Shown: in pieces, positions 30,414-39,998 of the stretch
Numbering within the stretch: position 1 is the stretch's first letter
How the letters are laid out: each line of letters opens with the position of its first letter
Origin: Planococcus sp. ISL-109
GTDB taxonomy: Bacteria > Bacillota > Bacilli > Bacillales_A > Planococcaceae
Assembly: GCF_018613655.1 (NCBI RefSeq)
Contig: NZ_JAGGPW010000034.1
Span: 1-44,938, forward strand
DNA length: 44,938 bases
Direction: 5' to 3'
Program-made: the position numbers and the translations under genes
The notes under the pieces: generated by a model
Seen by the model: only the letters and a program-made list of their open reading frames with translations
What the model was told of the DNA's origin: nothing
Databases searched by the model: none

Positions 30414-30462
30414 AAACACGAACATTAAATGCGGACTCGCGTTTTGATGTTCGTGTTTTCTT
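30414..30462 (+). terminator. Terminator after dnaB
   Basis: Stem ACACGAACAT / ATGTTCGTGT with a 23-base inner part that can partly pair, then TTTTC. Confidence 0.7.
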
Positions 30463-30472
30463 TAGTTTCGTG

Positions 30473-30501
30473 TTGACGATATGGTACTTCATTGATACAA
30501 T
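30473..30501 (+). promoter_or_regulatory. Promoter of purA
   Basis: TTGACG (30473-30478), 17-base spacer, TACAAT (30496-30501), about 45 bases before the start codon. I did not find a clear PurBox. Confidence 0.75.
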
Positions 30502-30547
30502 TAACACTGTTTGAAACAGGGCGACAAGCCTAACGGAGGTGCGGACG

Positions 30548-31834
30548 ATGACATCAGTCGTAGTAGTAGGAACGCAATGGGGAGACGAAGGAAAAGGGAA
30601 AATCACGGATTTTCTATCAGAACACGCAGAAGTGATTGCGCGTTACCAAGGTGGGAACAACGCTGGCCACACGATCATTTTCGGCGGCGAAACGTATAAG
30701 TTGCATTTGATTCCATCGGGGATTTTTTATAAAGATAAAACATCGGTCATCGGCAACGGCATGGTCGTCGATCCGAAAGCGCTCGTCGAGGAATTGAAAG
30801 GTCTTCACGACCGTGGCGTTACAACGGAAAATTTGCGCATTTCAAACCGCGCACATGTCCTTTTGCCTTATCACATTAAGCAAGACGAAGTGGAAGAAGC
30901 GCGCCGTGGCGCGAACAAAATCGGAACGACCGGGAAAGGCATCGGGCCTGCGTATATGGACAAAGCGGCACGTGTCGGCATCCGGATGGCGGACCTTCTT
31001 GACCACGTCGTGTTCGAGGAGAAACTGCGCCAGAACTTGACAGAGAAAAACCGTATGTTCGAGAAATTCTATGAAACAGACGGCTTCACGGTCGAGGAAA
31101 TCATGGAAGAATACTACCAGTACGGCCAGGAAATCGCGAAATATGTGACGGATACATCGAAAGTGCTGAACGATGCATTCGATTCAGGCCTTCGTGTATT
31201 ATTCGAAGGCGCACAAGGCGTTATGCTCGATATCGACCAAGGTACGTATCCATTCGTTACGTCATCAAACCCGGTAGCGGGCGGGGTGACAATCGGTGCG
31301 GGTGTCGGTCCGACGATGATTTCACACGTTATCGGCGTCTGCAAAGCGTATACATCACGCGTCGGCGACGGCCCGTTCCCGACCGAATTGTTCGATGATA
31401 TCGGCGACCAGATCCGCAAAGTCGGCAAAGAATACGGCACAACGACAGGGCGTCCGCGCCGCATCGGCTGGTTCGATAGCGTCGTCGTGCGTCACGCACG
31501 ACGTGTCAGCGGATTGACGGATCTTACGGTCAACTCGATCGACGTATTGACTGGCCTGGATACGGTGAAAATCTGTACGGCTTATAGCTACCAAGGCGAG
31601 CTGATTACAGAGTATCCGGCAAACTTGCGCATGCTCGCAGACTGCGAACCGGTCTATGAGGAAATGCCAGGTTGGACAGAAGACGTCACGTCTTGCAAAT
31701 CATTGGATGAATTGCCGGAAAACGCGCGCCATTACTTGGAGCGCATCGCCCAGTTGACAGATGTTCAAATCTCAATCTTCTCTGTCGGCCCGGACCGCAA
31801 CCAAACAAATATCGTCAAAAGCGTTTGGCGCTAA
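30548..31834 (+). CDS. purA: Adenylosuccinate synthetase
   Basis: Makes adenylosuccinate from IMP, aspartate and GTP, the first step from IMP to AMP. The P-loop-like WGDEGKGK is at residues 11-18 and the catalytic His in GGNNAGHT at about 41. The IMP-binding region includes [17 protein letters not shown], and the C-terminal part SVGPDRNQT. 428 residues. I chose the ATG at 30548, 7 bases after GGAGGT. A GTG at 30539 lies inside the ribosome site. A monocistronic unit with its own promoter and terminator. Confidence 0.97.
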   Translation: MTSVVVVGTQWGDEGKGKITDFLSEHAEVIARYQGGNNAGHTIIFGGETYKLHLIPSGIFYKDKTSVIGNGMVVDPKALVEELKGLHDRGVTTENLRISNRAHVLLPYHIKQDEVEEARRGANKIGTTGKGIGPAYMDKAARVGIRMADLLDHVVFEEKLRQNLTEKNRMFEKFYETDGFTVEEIMEEYYQYGQEIAKYVTDTSKVLNDAFDSGLRVLFEGAQGVMLDIDQGTYPFVTSSNPVAGGVTIGAGVGPTMISHVIGVCKAYTSRVGDGPFPTELFDDIGDQIRKVGKEYGTTTGRPRRIGWFDSVVVRHARRVSGLTDLTVNSIDVLTGLDTVKICTAYSYQGELITEYPANLRMLADCEPVYEEMPGWTEDVTSCKSLDELPENARHYLERIAQLTDVQISIFSVGPDRNQTNIVKSVWR

Positions 31835-31842
31835 TATCAACT

Positions 31843-31886
31843 TCAAGCCACTGCCCTCTTTTTTCAGGGGACAGTGGCTTTTTTAT
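31843..31886 (+). terminator. Terminator after purA
   Basis: Stem AAGCCACTG-CCTC / GGGG-CAGTGGCTT with a T-rich loop and six T. Confidence 0.88.
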
Positions 31887-32189
31887 ATCAATTAACAAAT
31901 CCGACACAATCGGTCTCCGGTTAGTTCCGCTTTGCGTAACGATTGTGACAAAGACATCTCAAAAAAAGAGTGGAATTGGAAAAAAACGGAGTTTAAAATA
32001 GTTATTCTTCCTTCATTTGTTGAATTAAAGAAGGATATGGATTTTAGTGGATAATTATCCCTGCAATTTATCGTTTCTGTAACATTGAGTTTATCGCATG
32101 AGCTAATTAAAACCGGTGTGATAAAGTGGGAGAGTTGAAAAACCGCAATATCTCCCTAACAAGGGATTGAAAGGAGCAGGACCCGCAAC
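31887..32189. other. Intergenic region before the M23 peptidase gene
   Basis: About 300 bases without a gene. The palindrome GGATAATTATCC lies at 32049-32060. TGTAAC occurs once at about 32082, but I see no second half of a WalR box at the required spacing. No riboswitch pattern (including c-di-AMP) could be recognised. The ribosome site AAAGGAGCAGG precedes the next gene. Confidence 0.4.
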
Positions 32190-33476
32190 ATGACAAGGAA
32201 ACATTATAACGAAGAAACGAAGAAACTGCGCAAATGGAAAATCGGGACCATTTTAGTTTTAGCTGCGAGTGCGTTCGGCGCCAACACAATCTTCGCCGAA
32301 CCGAAAGAGCCGCAAAACTTGGAGCCCGCTTATCACATATATCACGACACTAGTTATCTGGGAGCTGTCTCGGACGATGTGCCAATCGACGAGCTGATCC
32401 AAGGGAAAATAGCAGAAACAGCCGGCGACTATGAACATCTGCGGCTGGCTGCAAGCGATAAATTGACCATAGTGACCGAGCAGACAACCACGTCTAATGT
32501 CCGGAATGATGAGGCGGTCATCAGCCAATTGGGCGACCAACTGGCTATCAAGGCAGAGGCGTTTGCGCTTCAAGTGGACGGCGAACCGGCAGTCTATGTG
32601 AAAGACCGAAAAGCATATGATGAAACCATCAAGCTTGCCAAGGAAACAGCCCTTTCTGGAGAAGAGCTGACTGAATTTGAGCAACAGCAAACCGCAGAAA
32701 GTCTGCCTACTTTGAAAGCGGGCGAATCCCGCATCGTCGACGTATCCTTCTCGGAGCCCGTCAACGGCTTGTCGAAGCAGGCTGACCCGCAAGAAGTGAT
32801 GGGTCCGGAGCAGGCAGCGGAGCATTTGACCGAGGAACTTGGCGTGGACGTTTTTGTCCACAAAGCCGAAAAAGCATTGAAGAAAGTACCGTATGAGACA
32901 ATCGAAAAAGACAGCAAAGAAGTTTATGCCGGTGAAACGAAAGTGAGCCAAAAAGGAAAACGCGGTGAAAAGGCGGTCAGTTATGCAGTCCGTGAGAAAA
33001 ACGGCGAACGCATCGGCCGCTCGGTGACGCGTGAGAAGGTCCTGACAGAACAGGTGGAGAAAATTGTCCTTGAAGGTCAAAAAGAATTGCCGGGCGTCGG
33101 CACAGGTGAGTTCACGTGGCCGGCAGATGGAGGCTATGTGTCGAGCAAGAAAGGCCCGCGCTGGGGACGTGCCCATAAAGGCATCGACATTGCGCGTCCG
33201 GAAACGCTTGATATTGTATCCGCAGACCATGGAACCGTAAAAGCAGCCGGTGCGGCGGGCACATTCGGCAACCGTGTCATCGTCGACCATAACAATGGCT
33301 ACGAGACGATCTATGCGCATCTGTCGTCGATCGATGTAAAAGTGGGGGACAAAGTGTCTCCGCATACGAAGCTCGGCGATATGGGTACGACAGGACGCTC
33401 TACGGGCATTCACTTGCATTTCGAGCTGTCCTATGACGGCCAAGACCGCGATCCATTGGATTATGTAAAAAAATAG
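32190..33476 (+). CDS. Secreted G5 and M23 domain peptidoglycan endopeptidase
   Basis: 428-residue secreted wall hydrolase. A basic N-terminus and hydrophobic segment (about 16-36) ending near FAE act as a signal peptide. A largely helical middle part (about 40-220) is followed by a G5-like domain (about 245-300). The C-terminal M23 (LytM-type) domain has zinc ligands in HKGID and in the closing GIHLHFEL motif, which implies an active glycyl- or D-amino-acid endopeptidase. It lies upstream of the walRK operon, which governs such hydrolases. Own terminator. Confidence 0.9.
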   Translation: MTRKHYNEETKKLRKWKIGTILVLAASAFGANTIFAEPKEPQNLEPAYHIYHDTSYLGAVSDDVPIDELIQGKIAETAGDYEHLRLAASDKLTIVTEQTTTSNVRNDEAVISQLGDQLAIKAEAFALQVDGEPAVYVKDRKAYDETIKLAKETALSGEELTEFEQQQTAESLPTLKAGESRIVDVSFSEPVNGLSKQADPQEVMGPEQAAEHLTEELGVDVFVHKAEKALKKVPYETIEKDSKEVYAGETKVSQKGKRGEKAVSYAVREKNGERIGRSVTREKVLTEQVEKIVLEGQKELPGVGTGEFTWPADGGYVSSKKGPRWGRAHKGIDIARPETLDIVSADHGTVKAAGAAGTFGNRVIVDHNNGYETIYAHLSSIDVKVGDKVSPHTKLGDMGTTGRSTGIHLHFELSYDGQDRDPLDYVKK

Positions 33477-33483
33477 AAATTGC

Positions 33484-33516
33484 AAAAGCTGCCGGCAAGC
33501 CGGCAGCTTTTTTTAA
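33484..33516 (+). terminator. Terminator after the M23 peptidase gene
   Basis: Perfect stem AAAGCTGCCGGC / GCCGGCAGCTTT with a 2-base core and seven T. Confidence 0.93.
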
Positions 33517-33693
33517 GTATTCCAAGGAGATTGCTTGATGCGCAGTCTCAAATTTTAAAGCGGTAGATAGTTTCTTCAGTCCATTTTCGTGAGTATGTGA
33601 AGAGGCGTCACTCCCTGCGAGTGAAATTTGGATTGTCTCTCTTCGTAACAAAAAATAGGAAGCCAGGGTTTCTAAATTCACTGAACCAGTTGG

Positions 33694-33882
33694 CAGCTTG
33701 TCTAGTGCCTGCTCATTCCCATCCATCACTCTTCTAGGGAAACGATTCCAGCGGACGAAAGCTATAGAAGCAGACACCTATTTCACTCACCAGAACCAGT
33801 GAAAATGAATAGCTGTCCAGCGCCAAGGGCTCACTGCAAGAGGCCCTCCTAAAGCGAGGCGGCGGGTATCAAGTGACGACAG
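33694..33882. repeat. Dispersed repeat, copy B
   Basis: Colinear, diverged partner of 25093-25318 (shared blocks listed there, for instance CTCACTGCAAGAGG). It lies in the 33517-34134 stretch, where I see no gene. The copy is about 35 bases shorter because it lacks the insert after GCGCCAAGGG. Confidence 0.65.
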
Positions 33883-34004
33883 AAACAGTGGATTGCTTTC
33901 ATTCAAACTAGAGTCAGTTAAATTATTCCATTCATGCTGAATCCATAAGCGGGGAGGCGGATGCCCGAGTGGCGACAGAATCAAAGGATTCTCTTTTATT
34001 CAAA
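33853..34004. repeat. Internal direct duplication next to copy B
   Basis: Two units about 95 bases apart (33853-33908 and 33946-34004) share AAGCG, AGGCGG, AGTG-CGACAGAA, GGATT and ATTCAAA at almost equal spacing. This indicates an old tandem duplication of the 3' part of the repeat. Confidence 0.6.
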
Positions 34005-34167
34005 TAAAATCCAGCTCGCTTTAACCCCTGACACCGCTGGCCCCCGGAGCCCCCGCTGTGACCATCCAAAGGTGCGAAATGCATGAAATAATGATAAAGT
34101 AAAGGGTAGTATAGATTTTAAAACCGACTGACACATGGAAGAAATGGCATGCAGAGGGGGAAAAAAA

Positions 34168-34875
34168 ATGAGTAAAACGATATTGGTTGTGGATGATGAG
34201 AAGCCAATTGCAGATATTCTGCAATTTAATTTAAAAAAAGAAGGATTTAATGTAGTGGTGGCCTATGATGGCGACGAGGCAATCAAGGTGGCGGAAGAAA
34301 TTCAGCCGGACTTGATGCTTTTGGACATCATGCTGCCGAACCGCGACGGCATGGAAGTATGCCGTGAAGTGCGCAAGAAATTCGATTTTCCGATCATTAT
34401 GCTGACGGCGAAAGACTCAGAGATTGATAAAGTATTGGGCCTTGAGCTCGGGGCGGATGATTATGTGACAAAGCCGTTTTCGACGCGTGAATTGATTGCG
34501 CGTGTCAAAGCGAACTTGCGCCGCCAAAATATCGTGCCGGCAGAAGAAGACGGCATAGGCTCGAACGATATCCAAGTGGGCTCGTTAACGATTCAGCCAG
34601 ATGCGTATTTGGTGTTGAAGCGTGATCAGACAATTGAATTGACACACCGCGAGTTCGAGCTTTTGCATTATTTAGGGAAGCATATCGGCCAAGTGATGAC
34701 CCGCGAGCACTTATTGCAGACGGTATGGGGCTATGATTATTTCGGCGATGTCCGGACAGTGGACGTGACGATTCGCCGCTTGCGCGAAAAGATCGAGGAC
34801 AATCCGAGTCATCCGGCGTGGATCGTAACGCGCCGCGGTGTGGGCTATTACCTGCGGAACCCTGAACAGGAGTAG
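34168..34875 (+). CDS. walR: Essential two-component response regulator WalR (YycF)
   Basis: OmpR/PhoB-type regulator of cell-wall metabolism genes. Receiver domain with acidic pocket DD at 9-10, phosphoacceptor Asp53 (LLDIMLPN) and Lys in TKPFS. The winged-helix DNA-binding domain (about 130-233) includes [12 protein letters not shown] and the recognition helix [15 protein letters not shown]. 235 residues from the ATG at 34168 with GAGGGGG upstream. The frame is open to an ATG at 34135 that lacks a ribosome site. First gene of walRKHIJ-htrA. Confidence 0.97.
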   Translation: MSKTILVVDDEKPIADILQFNLKKEGFNVVVAYDGDEAIKVAEEIQPDLMLLDIMLPNRDGMEVCREVRKKFDFPIIMLTAKDSEIDKVLGLELGADDYVTKPFSTRELIARVKANLRRQNIVPAEEDGIGSNDIQVGSLTIQPDAYLVLKRDQTIELTHREFELLHYLGKHIGQVMTREHLLQTVWGYDYFGDVRTVDVTIRRLREKIEDNPSHPAWIVTRRGVGYYLRNPEQE

Positions 34876-34880
34876 ACTGA

Positions 34881-36707
34881 ATGCTGAAAACGAGTTTTTT
34901 TAAGTCGATTCATGTGAAATTTGTCTTAATCTATATTTTGCTCATTCTTCTCGCGATGCAAATCATCGGTTTGTATTTCGCCCAACAGTTGGAAGAGACG
35001 CTGCGCGGGAACTTTGAGAATTCGATTGAAGACCGCATGGAAATTATCGAATTCAGTGTGCGGGAAGAAATGATCCGCAACCGGACGGATGAGGACCTGA
35101 CCACCGAGCAGAGCCTCCGGTCGGTCCTTTATAATTTCCAGTCGGAAGATATTAGTGAAATCCGCGTCGTCGACAACCGTTACCGGATTTTAGCCACTTC
35201 GGCGAGCGAGAACCAGTCGCTTGTCGGCCAACGTTCGACGGACGATCTTGTGCGCCGTTCGATCATCGGGGAGACGGAACTGGATCAGACCTATGTCGAC
35301 CCCGTACTTGAAGAACGGGTGTGGGTAAGGACGCAGCCGATCAAAGCGGTCGGCGGGGAAGTGCTCGGTACGCTGTATGTCAAAGCGGAAGTGGAGAACG
35401 TCTATAACCAAATGGACGCCATCAACTCGATTTTAGCAGGCGGTACGGCGATTGCTTTGTTCATCACGGCAGTGCTCGGCGTACTCGTCGCACAGACGAT
35501 CTCACGGCCGATCGCCGACATGCGCAGGCAAGCGCAGGCGATGGCGAAAGGCAATTTCTCGCGCAAAGTTCGCGTCTACAGTGAAGATGAAATCGGCCAG
35601 CTCGCACGCGCGTTCAACCATTTGACGAATCGGCTGCAGGAATCCCAGCAGTCGACCGAAAGTGAGCGGCGTAAGCTCGCCTCGGTACTCGCCAATATGA
35701 CGGACGGCGTTTTGTCGACCGACCGTCGCGGCCGAATCATTCTGATCAACGAGCCGGCTTTGCAGCTGCTCAATGTTTCACGTGAAACAGTCATCAACCG
35801 GCCCGTGACATCGGTGCTCGGGCTCGATGAATCCTATACATTCGAAGATTTGATTGATATGCGCGAAGCGATTACGCTCGATATCAGCACGCAAGATCAG
35901 GCGACGCTTCTGCGGACGACATTCTCGGTCATCCAAAAAGAGACCGGCTTTGTCAATGGCTTGATTGCCGTATTGCACGACAATACCGAACAGGAGAAAA
36001 TTGATATGGAGCGTCGCGAATTCGTGGCGAACGTATCGCACGAGTTGCGGACGCCGCTCACGACGATGCGTAGTTATTTGGAGGCGCTCGCTGACGGTGC
36101 TTGGCAAGATCCGGATCTCGCTCCGAACTTCCTCAACGTTACGCAGACCGAAACGGAGCGGATGATCCGCCTCGTCAACGATTTGCTCAAGCTGTCGAAG
36201 ATGGATTCGAGCGAAGCGGATTTGAGCAAGGAAATGGTTGAGTTCGGTGTGTTCTTCAACCGCATCATTGACCGTTTCGAAATGTCGAAATCGCAAAATG
36301 TGTCGTTTGAGCGCAAACTGCCGAAATTGCAGTATTTTGTGGAAATCGATACCGATAAATTGACGCAAGTGATCGACAACATCATTTCAAACGCTTTGAA
36401 ATATTCTCCGGAAGGCGGCAAGGTGCGTTTTGCGGTCCGTGAGAAAGAGGACGAGCTGCTAGTAGAGGTTACCGATGAAGGCATGGGGATCCCGAAAGAA
36501 AACGTCGAGCGTATTTTCGACCGCTTCTATCGCGTCGACCGTGCACGTTCGCGAGCCATGGGCGGCACCGGTCTTGGCCTGGCAATTTCCAAGGAAATGA
36601 TCAATGCCCACGGCGGCAAAATTTGGGCAGAGAGCAAGTACGGCAAAGGGACTTCGATCTTCTTCACCTTGCCATATGAAATCGATGATGGAGGTGAGTG
36701 GGATTGA
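34881..36707 (+). CDS. walK: Sensor histidine kinase WalK (YycG)
   Basis: Membrane kinase partner of WalR, sensing wall synthesis at the septum. Two membrane helices (about 12-32 and 180-202) flank an extracellular PAS-like domain. HAMP (about 204-255), cytoplasmic PAS (about 260-365), HisKA with phospho-acceptor His387 in VSHELRTPL, and HATPase with NIISNALKYSPEGG, DEGMGIP and GGTGLGL follow. 608 residues. A perfect parS site lies in the coding region at 35774-35789. Overlaps walH by 4 bases. Confidence 0.97.
   Translation: MLKTSFFKSIHVKFVLIYILLILLAMQIIGLYFAQQLEETLRGNFENSIEDRMEIIEFSVREEMIRNRTDEDLTTEQSLRSVLYNFQSEDISEIRVVDNRYRILATSASENQSLVGQRSTDDLVRRSIIGETELDQTYVDPVLEERVWVRTQPIKAVGGEVLGTLYVKAEVENVYNQMDAINSILAGGTAIALFITAVLGVLVAQTISRPIADMRRQAQAMAKGNFSRKVRVYSEDEIGQLARAFNHLTNRLQESQQSTESERRKLASVLANMTDGVLSTDRRGRIILINEPALQLLNVSRETVINRPVTSVLGLDESYTFEDLIDMREAITLDISTQDQATLLRTTFSVIQKETGFVNGLIAVLHDNTEQEKIDMERREFVANVSHELRTPLTTMRSYLEALADGAWQDPDLAPNFLNVTQTETERMIRLVNDLLKLSKMDSSEADLSKEMVEFGVFFNRIIDRFEMSKSQNVSFERKLPKLQYFVEIDTDKLTQVIDNIISNALKYSPEGGKVRFAVREKEDELLVEVTDEGMGIPKENVERIFDRFYRVDRARSRAMGGTGLGLAISKEMINAHGGKIWAESKYGKGTSIFFTLPYEIDDGGEWD
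35774..35789. other. parS: Perfect parS site inside walK
   Basis: TGTTTCACGTGAAACA, a complete match to the 16-base palindromic consensus, inside the PAS-domain coding part of walK. It is the best of the three parS sites seen and lies about 26 kb from oriC. Confidence 0.95.
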
Positions 36708-38029
36708 AGTATTTGGAGCATGTAAAGTCCGTGGCGCTATTGCTTCTTATTTTTCTCAGCCTGGCGCTGACATTCACCATCTGGACGTTCACCCCGTCCT
36801 ATGAAATGATCGAAACGCCGACGCAAGAGGAAGTGTCGATCGGTGATAAGCGCAATGCCGACGAAGTGGTACGGCCGATCAAAGTGTTGTACCATCACGA
36901 GGACGAAGTGACCGGCACCTTCTCCCAACTGGAAATTGAAACGATGCTCGACACGGTCCAGCAATGGCAAATTTCCGATGTCCTGCTGTTTGAAGAAGAA
37001 GCGGGCCCAGAATTGCTGAAGCAGTATTTACACGGACCGGGGCGCGCGGTGCTTTACTACCCGGCAGCGGTTCCGTTTCCAGTATTCGATGTCATTATGG
37101 ACATCACCGACAATAATTTGCCGGAATCGACATTTAACCGCGTCATCATAGAGTGGGGGACAGAAGACAACACAAACCCCGTCATTTACTTTATCAACAC
37201 CGGCTCCGGCCGGATTTACGAAGCGCAAGTAACGGATACGGCACTAGAGCAGTTCCGCGGTGATTTTGTCGAACAGGCAATGAACTACGCCAGTTATGTC
37301 ACGGATCCACGCATCGGCACCTTGCCGGTGTACGTGCCGGAAAACCCGGTGGAGAAGATGAGCTATGATTATTTGCTCGAGGAGACACCGACTTCTGTGC
37401 TGGCGGATGCCATTATGGACAGCCCGTCAGCGGAGTTTGCCGGAGATCTTTTGAGTGAGGAATATACAGATGATTCCGGCGCAATCATGCGCGAATTGAG
37501 CGGCCAGAAGAGCGTCAATTATGTGCAGCCGAAAGCCGAAACATCCGATCCGGCGATTCCGTCCGACCTGATTTTCCACTCCGTCAGCTACATTAACGAA
37601 CACGGCGGCTGGACCGATCACTATATGTATTTCGGCATGACATCGGTCAATCAGCAAATCAGCTATCAGCTGTTCTTTGAGGATGCACCGGTCTTTAGCA
37701 ATACAACAGCCATCAGCCTGGACGTGGAATGGGGCATCGACAACGGCATCGAGCAAGTATTCCGCTACAGCCGTCCGACATATTTGCTCGATTCTGTCGC
37801 AGAGACCCGTACCCTGGAAATGGCGCCGGGAACGGCTGTGTTGGAAGCTTTGACACGCCTCGATCTGGACTTGGCGACGGTCGAAGCGGTAACCATCGGC
37901 TATGAGCTGACCCGCAGCGAAGACGAGCCGTTGATCACGTTTCAACCGGCCTGGTATTATAAAGCAAATGGCAAATGGACACGGCTATCTGATGAATCAG
38001 TGGGGGGCGTGAAGCTTGGACTGGAGTAA
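36704..38029 (+). CDS. walH: Two-component system activity regulator WalH (YycH)
   Basis: Membrane-anchored modulator of WalK. A single N-terminal helix (about 8-28) holds a large extracellular region of YycH type; together with WalI it controls WalK activity. About 441 residues. I chose the TTG at 36704 (MKYLEHVKS), six bases after GGAGGTGA and overlapping the walK stop as TTGA. A GTG at 36698 lies directly on the ribosome site. Its 3' end overlaps walI by 14 bases. Confidence 0.92.
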   Translation: MKYLEHVKSVALLLLIFLSLALTFTIWTFTPSYEMIETPTQEEVSIGDKRNADEVVRPIKVLYHHEDEVTGTFSQLEIETMLDTVQQWQISDVLLFEEEAGPELLKQYLHGPGRAVLYYPAAVPFPVFDVIMDITDNNLPESTFNRVIIEWGTEDNTNPVIYFINTGSGRIYEAQVTDTALEQFRGDFVEQAMNYASYVTDPRIGTLPVYVPENPVEKMSYDYLLEETPTSVLADAIMDSPSAEFAGDLLSEEYTDDSGAIMRELSGQKSVNYVQPKAETSDPAIPSDLIFHSVSYINEHGGWTDHYMYFGMTSVNQQISYQLFFEDAPVFSNTTAISLDVEWGIDNGIEQVFRYSRPTYLLDSVAETRTLEMAPGTAVLEALTRLDLDLATVEAVTIGYELTRSEDEPLITFQPAWYYKANGKWTRLSDESVGGVKLGLE

Positions 38030-38819
38030 AACGAAAACGATTTTCATCATCGTCTTTTCGATTCTCAATGTATTTTTGTATTCGCTTTATCTCGACCGCT
38101 ATACCGAAGCGGAACGGATCGAGCTGCTTCCGGAATCAACCATCGATGAGAAATTGCGCGGCGATAATATTACCTATGCGGCTTTGCCCGATACGACAGA
38201 AGCAAAACCGTACGTCCGCGGCGAATCGAAAATCTTCACCGGTTCGGAAGTGGACATAGACGGTGTGGTCAATGTCTCAGAAGACCGGATACTGCAAGTG
38301 ACATATGACGAGCCGATTGAATTGGAAGATGAAGGCGGCGAAGCGCTCGCAGCTTTCGCGGCACAGGAAGTTCCATCAGGCTCGGAGTATTTGCTGCGGC
38401 AAATCGATGAAGAACAGAACCGTGCTGTTTTTTCCCAGCAAATTGCCGAAAAGCCGCTGTTTCATAGCCGGGACGGGCAATTGACCATCTACTGGAATGA
38501 AGACGGGGACGTCATCGGTTTTGAGCAGACGCTGTTCGATAATATTATTGAAAATGAAGAGGGAAAAGTGCTGATCAAGCCGCTTCAGGCCATCCATACT
38601 TTGTATCAGAAGAATTTGCTGGAGACTAATAGCCGCATCACCGAAGCACAGCTAGGCTATTCGATGCACGTGCAAGTCTCGGAAAACCGGCAAATGTTCG
38701 TCCCGACTTGGCGCATCCGCGTGAAGCAGTCGGACGGTGTGGAAGAAGATTATTACGTCAATGCCATCAAAGATGGGGTCATTGAACTGAACAGACAGAA
38801 CGAGGAAACAGCAGAGTAA
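38016..38819 (+). CDS. walI: Two-component system regulatory protein WalI (YycI)
   Basis: 267-residue partner of WalH with the family start [22 protein letters not shown], which is its single membrane anchor. The rest is extracellular YycI domain. TTG start at 38016, inside the end of walH, preceded by GGGGGGCGTG. Known in Bacillus to restrain WalK and in staphylococci to activate it. Which sign applies here cannot be told from sequence. Confidence 0.93.
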   Translation: MDWSKTKTIFIIVFSILNVFLYSLYLDRYTEAERIELLPESTIDEKLRGDNITYAALPDTTEAKPYVRGESKIFTGSEVDIDGVVNVSEDRILQVTYDEPIELEDEGGEALAAFAAQEVPSGSEYLLRQIDEEQNRAVFSQQIAEKPLFHSRDGQLTIYWNEDGDVIGFEQTLFDNIIENEEGKVLIKPLQAIHTLYQKNLLETNSRITEAQLGYSMHVQVSENRQMFVPTWRIRVKQSDGVEEDYYVNAIKDGVIELNRQNEETAE

Positions 38820-38832
38820 GGGGATTTTGACT

Positions 38833-39621
38833 ATGCGCTTCAGTGTATTGGCCAGCGGTTCGACTGGGAATGCCATTTATGTAGAAAACGACGAGCATGC
38901 GTTTTTAGTCGACGCGGGTCTGAGCGGCAAGAAGTTGGAAGGCTTATTCGCCTCCATCGGCCGCGACATCAGCAAAATCGACGGCATTCTCGTCACCCAT
39001 GAGCATAGCGACCATATTAAAGGCCTCGGCATCGTGGCGCGCAGACACAATGTACCGATCTACGCCAACGCTAAAACGTGGACGGCGATGGACGGGCTGG
39101 TCGGAGCGATTCCTGCTGAGCAGCGCTTCCATTTCGATATGGAGACGACCAAATCTTTCGGTGGACTCGACATCCAATCGTTCGGCGTGTCGCATGACGC
39201 GGCGGAGCCGATGTTCTATGTGTTCCATGAACACGGCCGCAAGCTTGCGCTCATCACCGATACAGGATACGTTAGCGACCGCATGAAAGGCATCATCGGC
39301 GCGTCCGATGCGTACGTCTTCGAAAGCAACCACGACGTCGGCATGCTGCAGATGGGACGTTACCCGTGGTCGGTCAAACGGCGCATCCTGAGCGATGTCG
39401 GGCACGTCTCGAACGAAGACGCGGCGGTCGCCATGGCCGAAGTGATGGCGGAAAAGCCGACAAGCATCTACTTGTCGCATTTAAGCAAAGACAATAACAT
39501 GAAAGACCTCGCACACATGAGCGTCGAGCAGACATTGCAGACAAAAGGCATCATCGTCGGCGAATACGTCGACTTGTTTGATACGTCTCCGACCGAAGCC
39601 ACGCCATTGGTCGTTGTGTAG
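38833..39621 (+). CDS. walJ: MBL-fold metallo-hydrolase WalJ (YycJ)
   Basis: 262-residue metallo-beta-lactamase-fold nuclease, with metal ligands THEHSDH (about residues 55-61), H at GVSHDA and D in [11 protein letters not shown]. In Bacillus YycJ is a 5' double-strand exonuclease linked to mismatch repair. The ATG at 38833 lies 8 bases after AAGGGGA. A TTG two codons upstream is too close. Continues the walRK operon. Confidence 0.93.
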   Translation: MRFSVLASGSTGNAIYVENDEHAFLVDAGLSGKKLEGLFASIGRDISKIDGILVTHEHSDHIKGLGIVARRHNVPIYANAKTWTAMDGLVGAIPAEQRFHFDMETTKSFGGLDIQSFGVSHDAAEPMFYVFHEHGRKLALITDTGYVSDRMKGIIGASDAYVFESNHDVGMLQMGRYPWSVKRRILSDVGHVSNEDAAVAMAEVMAEKPTSIYLSHLSKDNNMKDLAHMSVEQTLQTKGIIVGEYVDLFDTSPTEATPLVVV

Positions 39622-39631
39622 TGATTAAATA

Positions 39632-39682
39632 AGCTGTTCCTGAAAGTCATGGAGATGACTTTTGGGGACAGTTTATTTTTTT
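39632..39682 (+). terminator. Terminator after walJ
   Basis: Stem CTGTTCC--AAAGTCA / TGACTTT--GGGACAG with a 6-base loop, followed by a T-rich tract. htrA is therefore probably transcribed partly from its own promoter. Confidence 0.82.
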
Positions 39683-39699
39683 TTTGAGAGTGAGAGGGC

Positions 39700-39915
39700 T
39701 GATGTCCATTCCAGCGGACGCATCCGAAAGCATAGGATGTACTTCATTTTGTTGAAGTATTCACTATAACCGTTGCTCCCACATCTGCGATGCAGATGCG
39801 TCGCAAATAAATGAGCTCAGCTTCCCCTCGCTTATTTATTCGCCGCTTCCATTTCCATCAGCTAGTGGGTGAAGGCAAAAAACTAGAGGCCCTCAGAGGT
39901 TTCCAGTTTTTTCTG
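39700..39915. repeat. Structured intergenic element before htrA
   Basis: No gene is seen. It holds an inverted repeat (AATAAATGAGC at about 39806 and GCTTATTTATT at about 39830) and a second hairpin, AAAAAACTAGAGGCC / GGTTTCCAGTTTTTT (39877-39914), that may act as a terminator. The stretch CCAGCGGACG...CCGAAAGC and the closing CGCCGCTTCCATTTCCATC recall the 24870-25020 element, so the two may be related. Confidence 0.45.
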
Positions 39916-39998
39916 TAAAGTGGTGGCAGGGATGATTGCTTGCATTTTTGGGGAGAGAATTTATGATAAAAAGAGAGACATAAGAGAGGATGGAGGCT

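Noticed and set aside
31887..32189. Possible c-di-AMP (ydaO) riboswitch before the wall-peptidase gene
   Set aside because: Expected for such genes, but none of the conserved riboswitch blocks could be found by eye.
32259..33485. A 408-codon open frame on the minus strand opposite the M23 peptidase gene
   Set aside because: It is an antisense shadow: composition is Arg/Phe/Cys-rich and low in sense, while the plus strand has clear signal peptide, G5 and M23 motifs.
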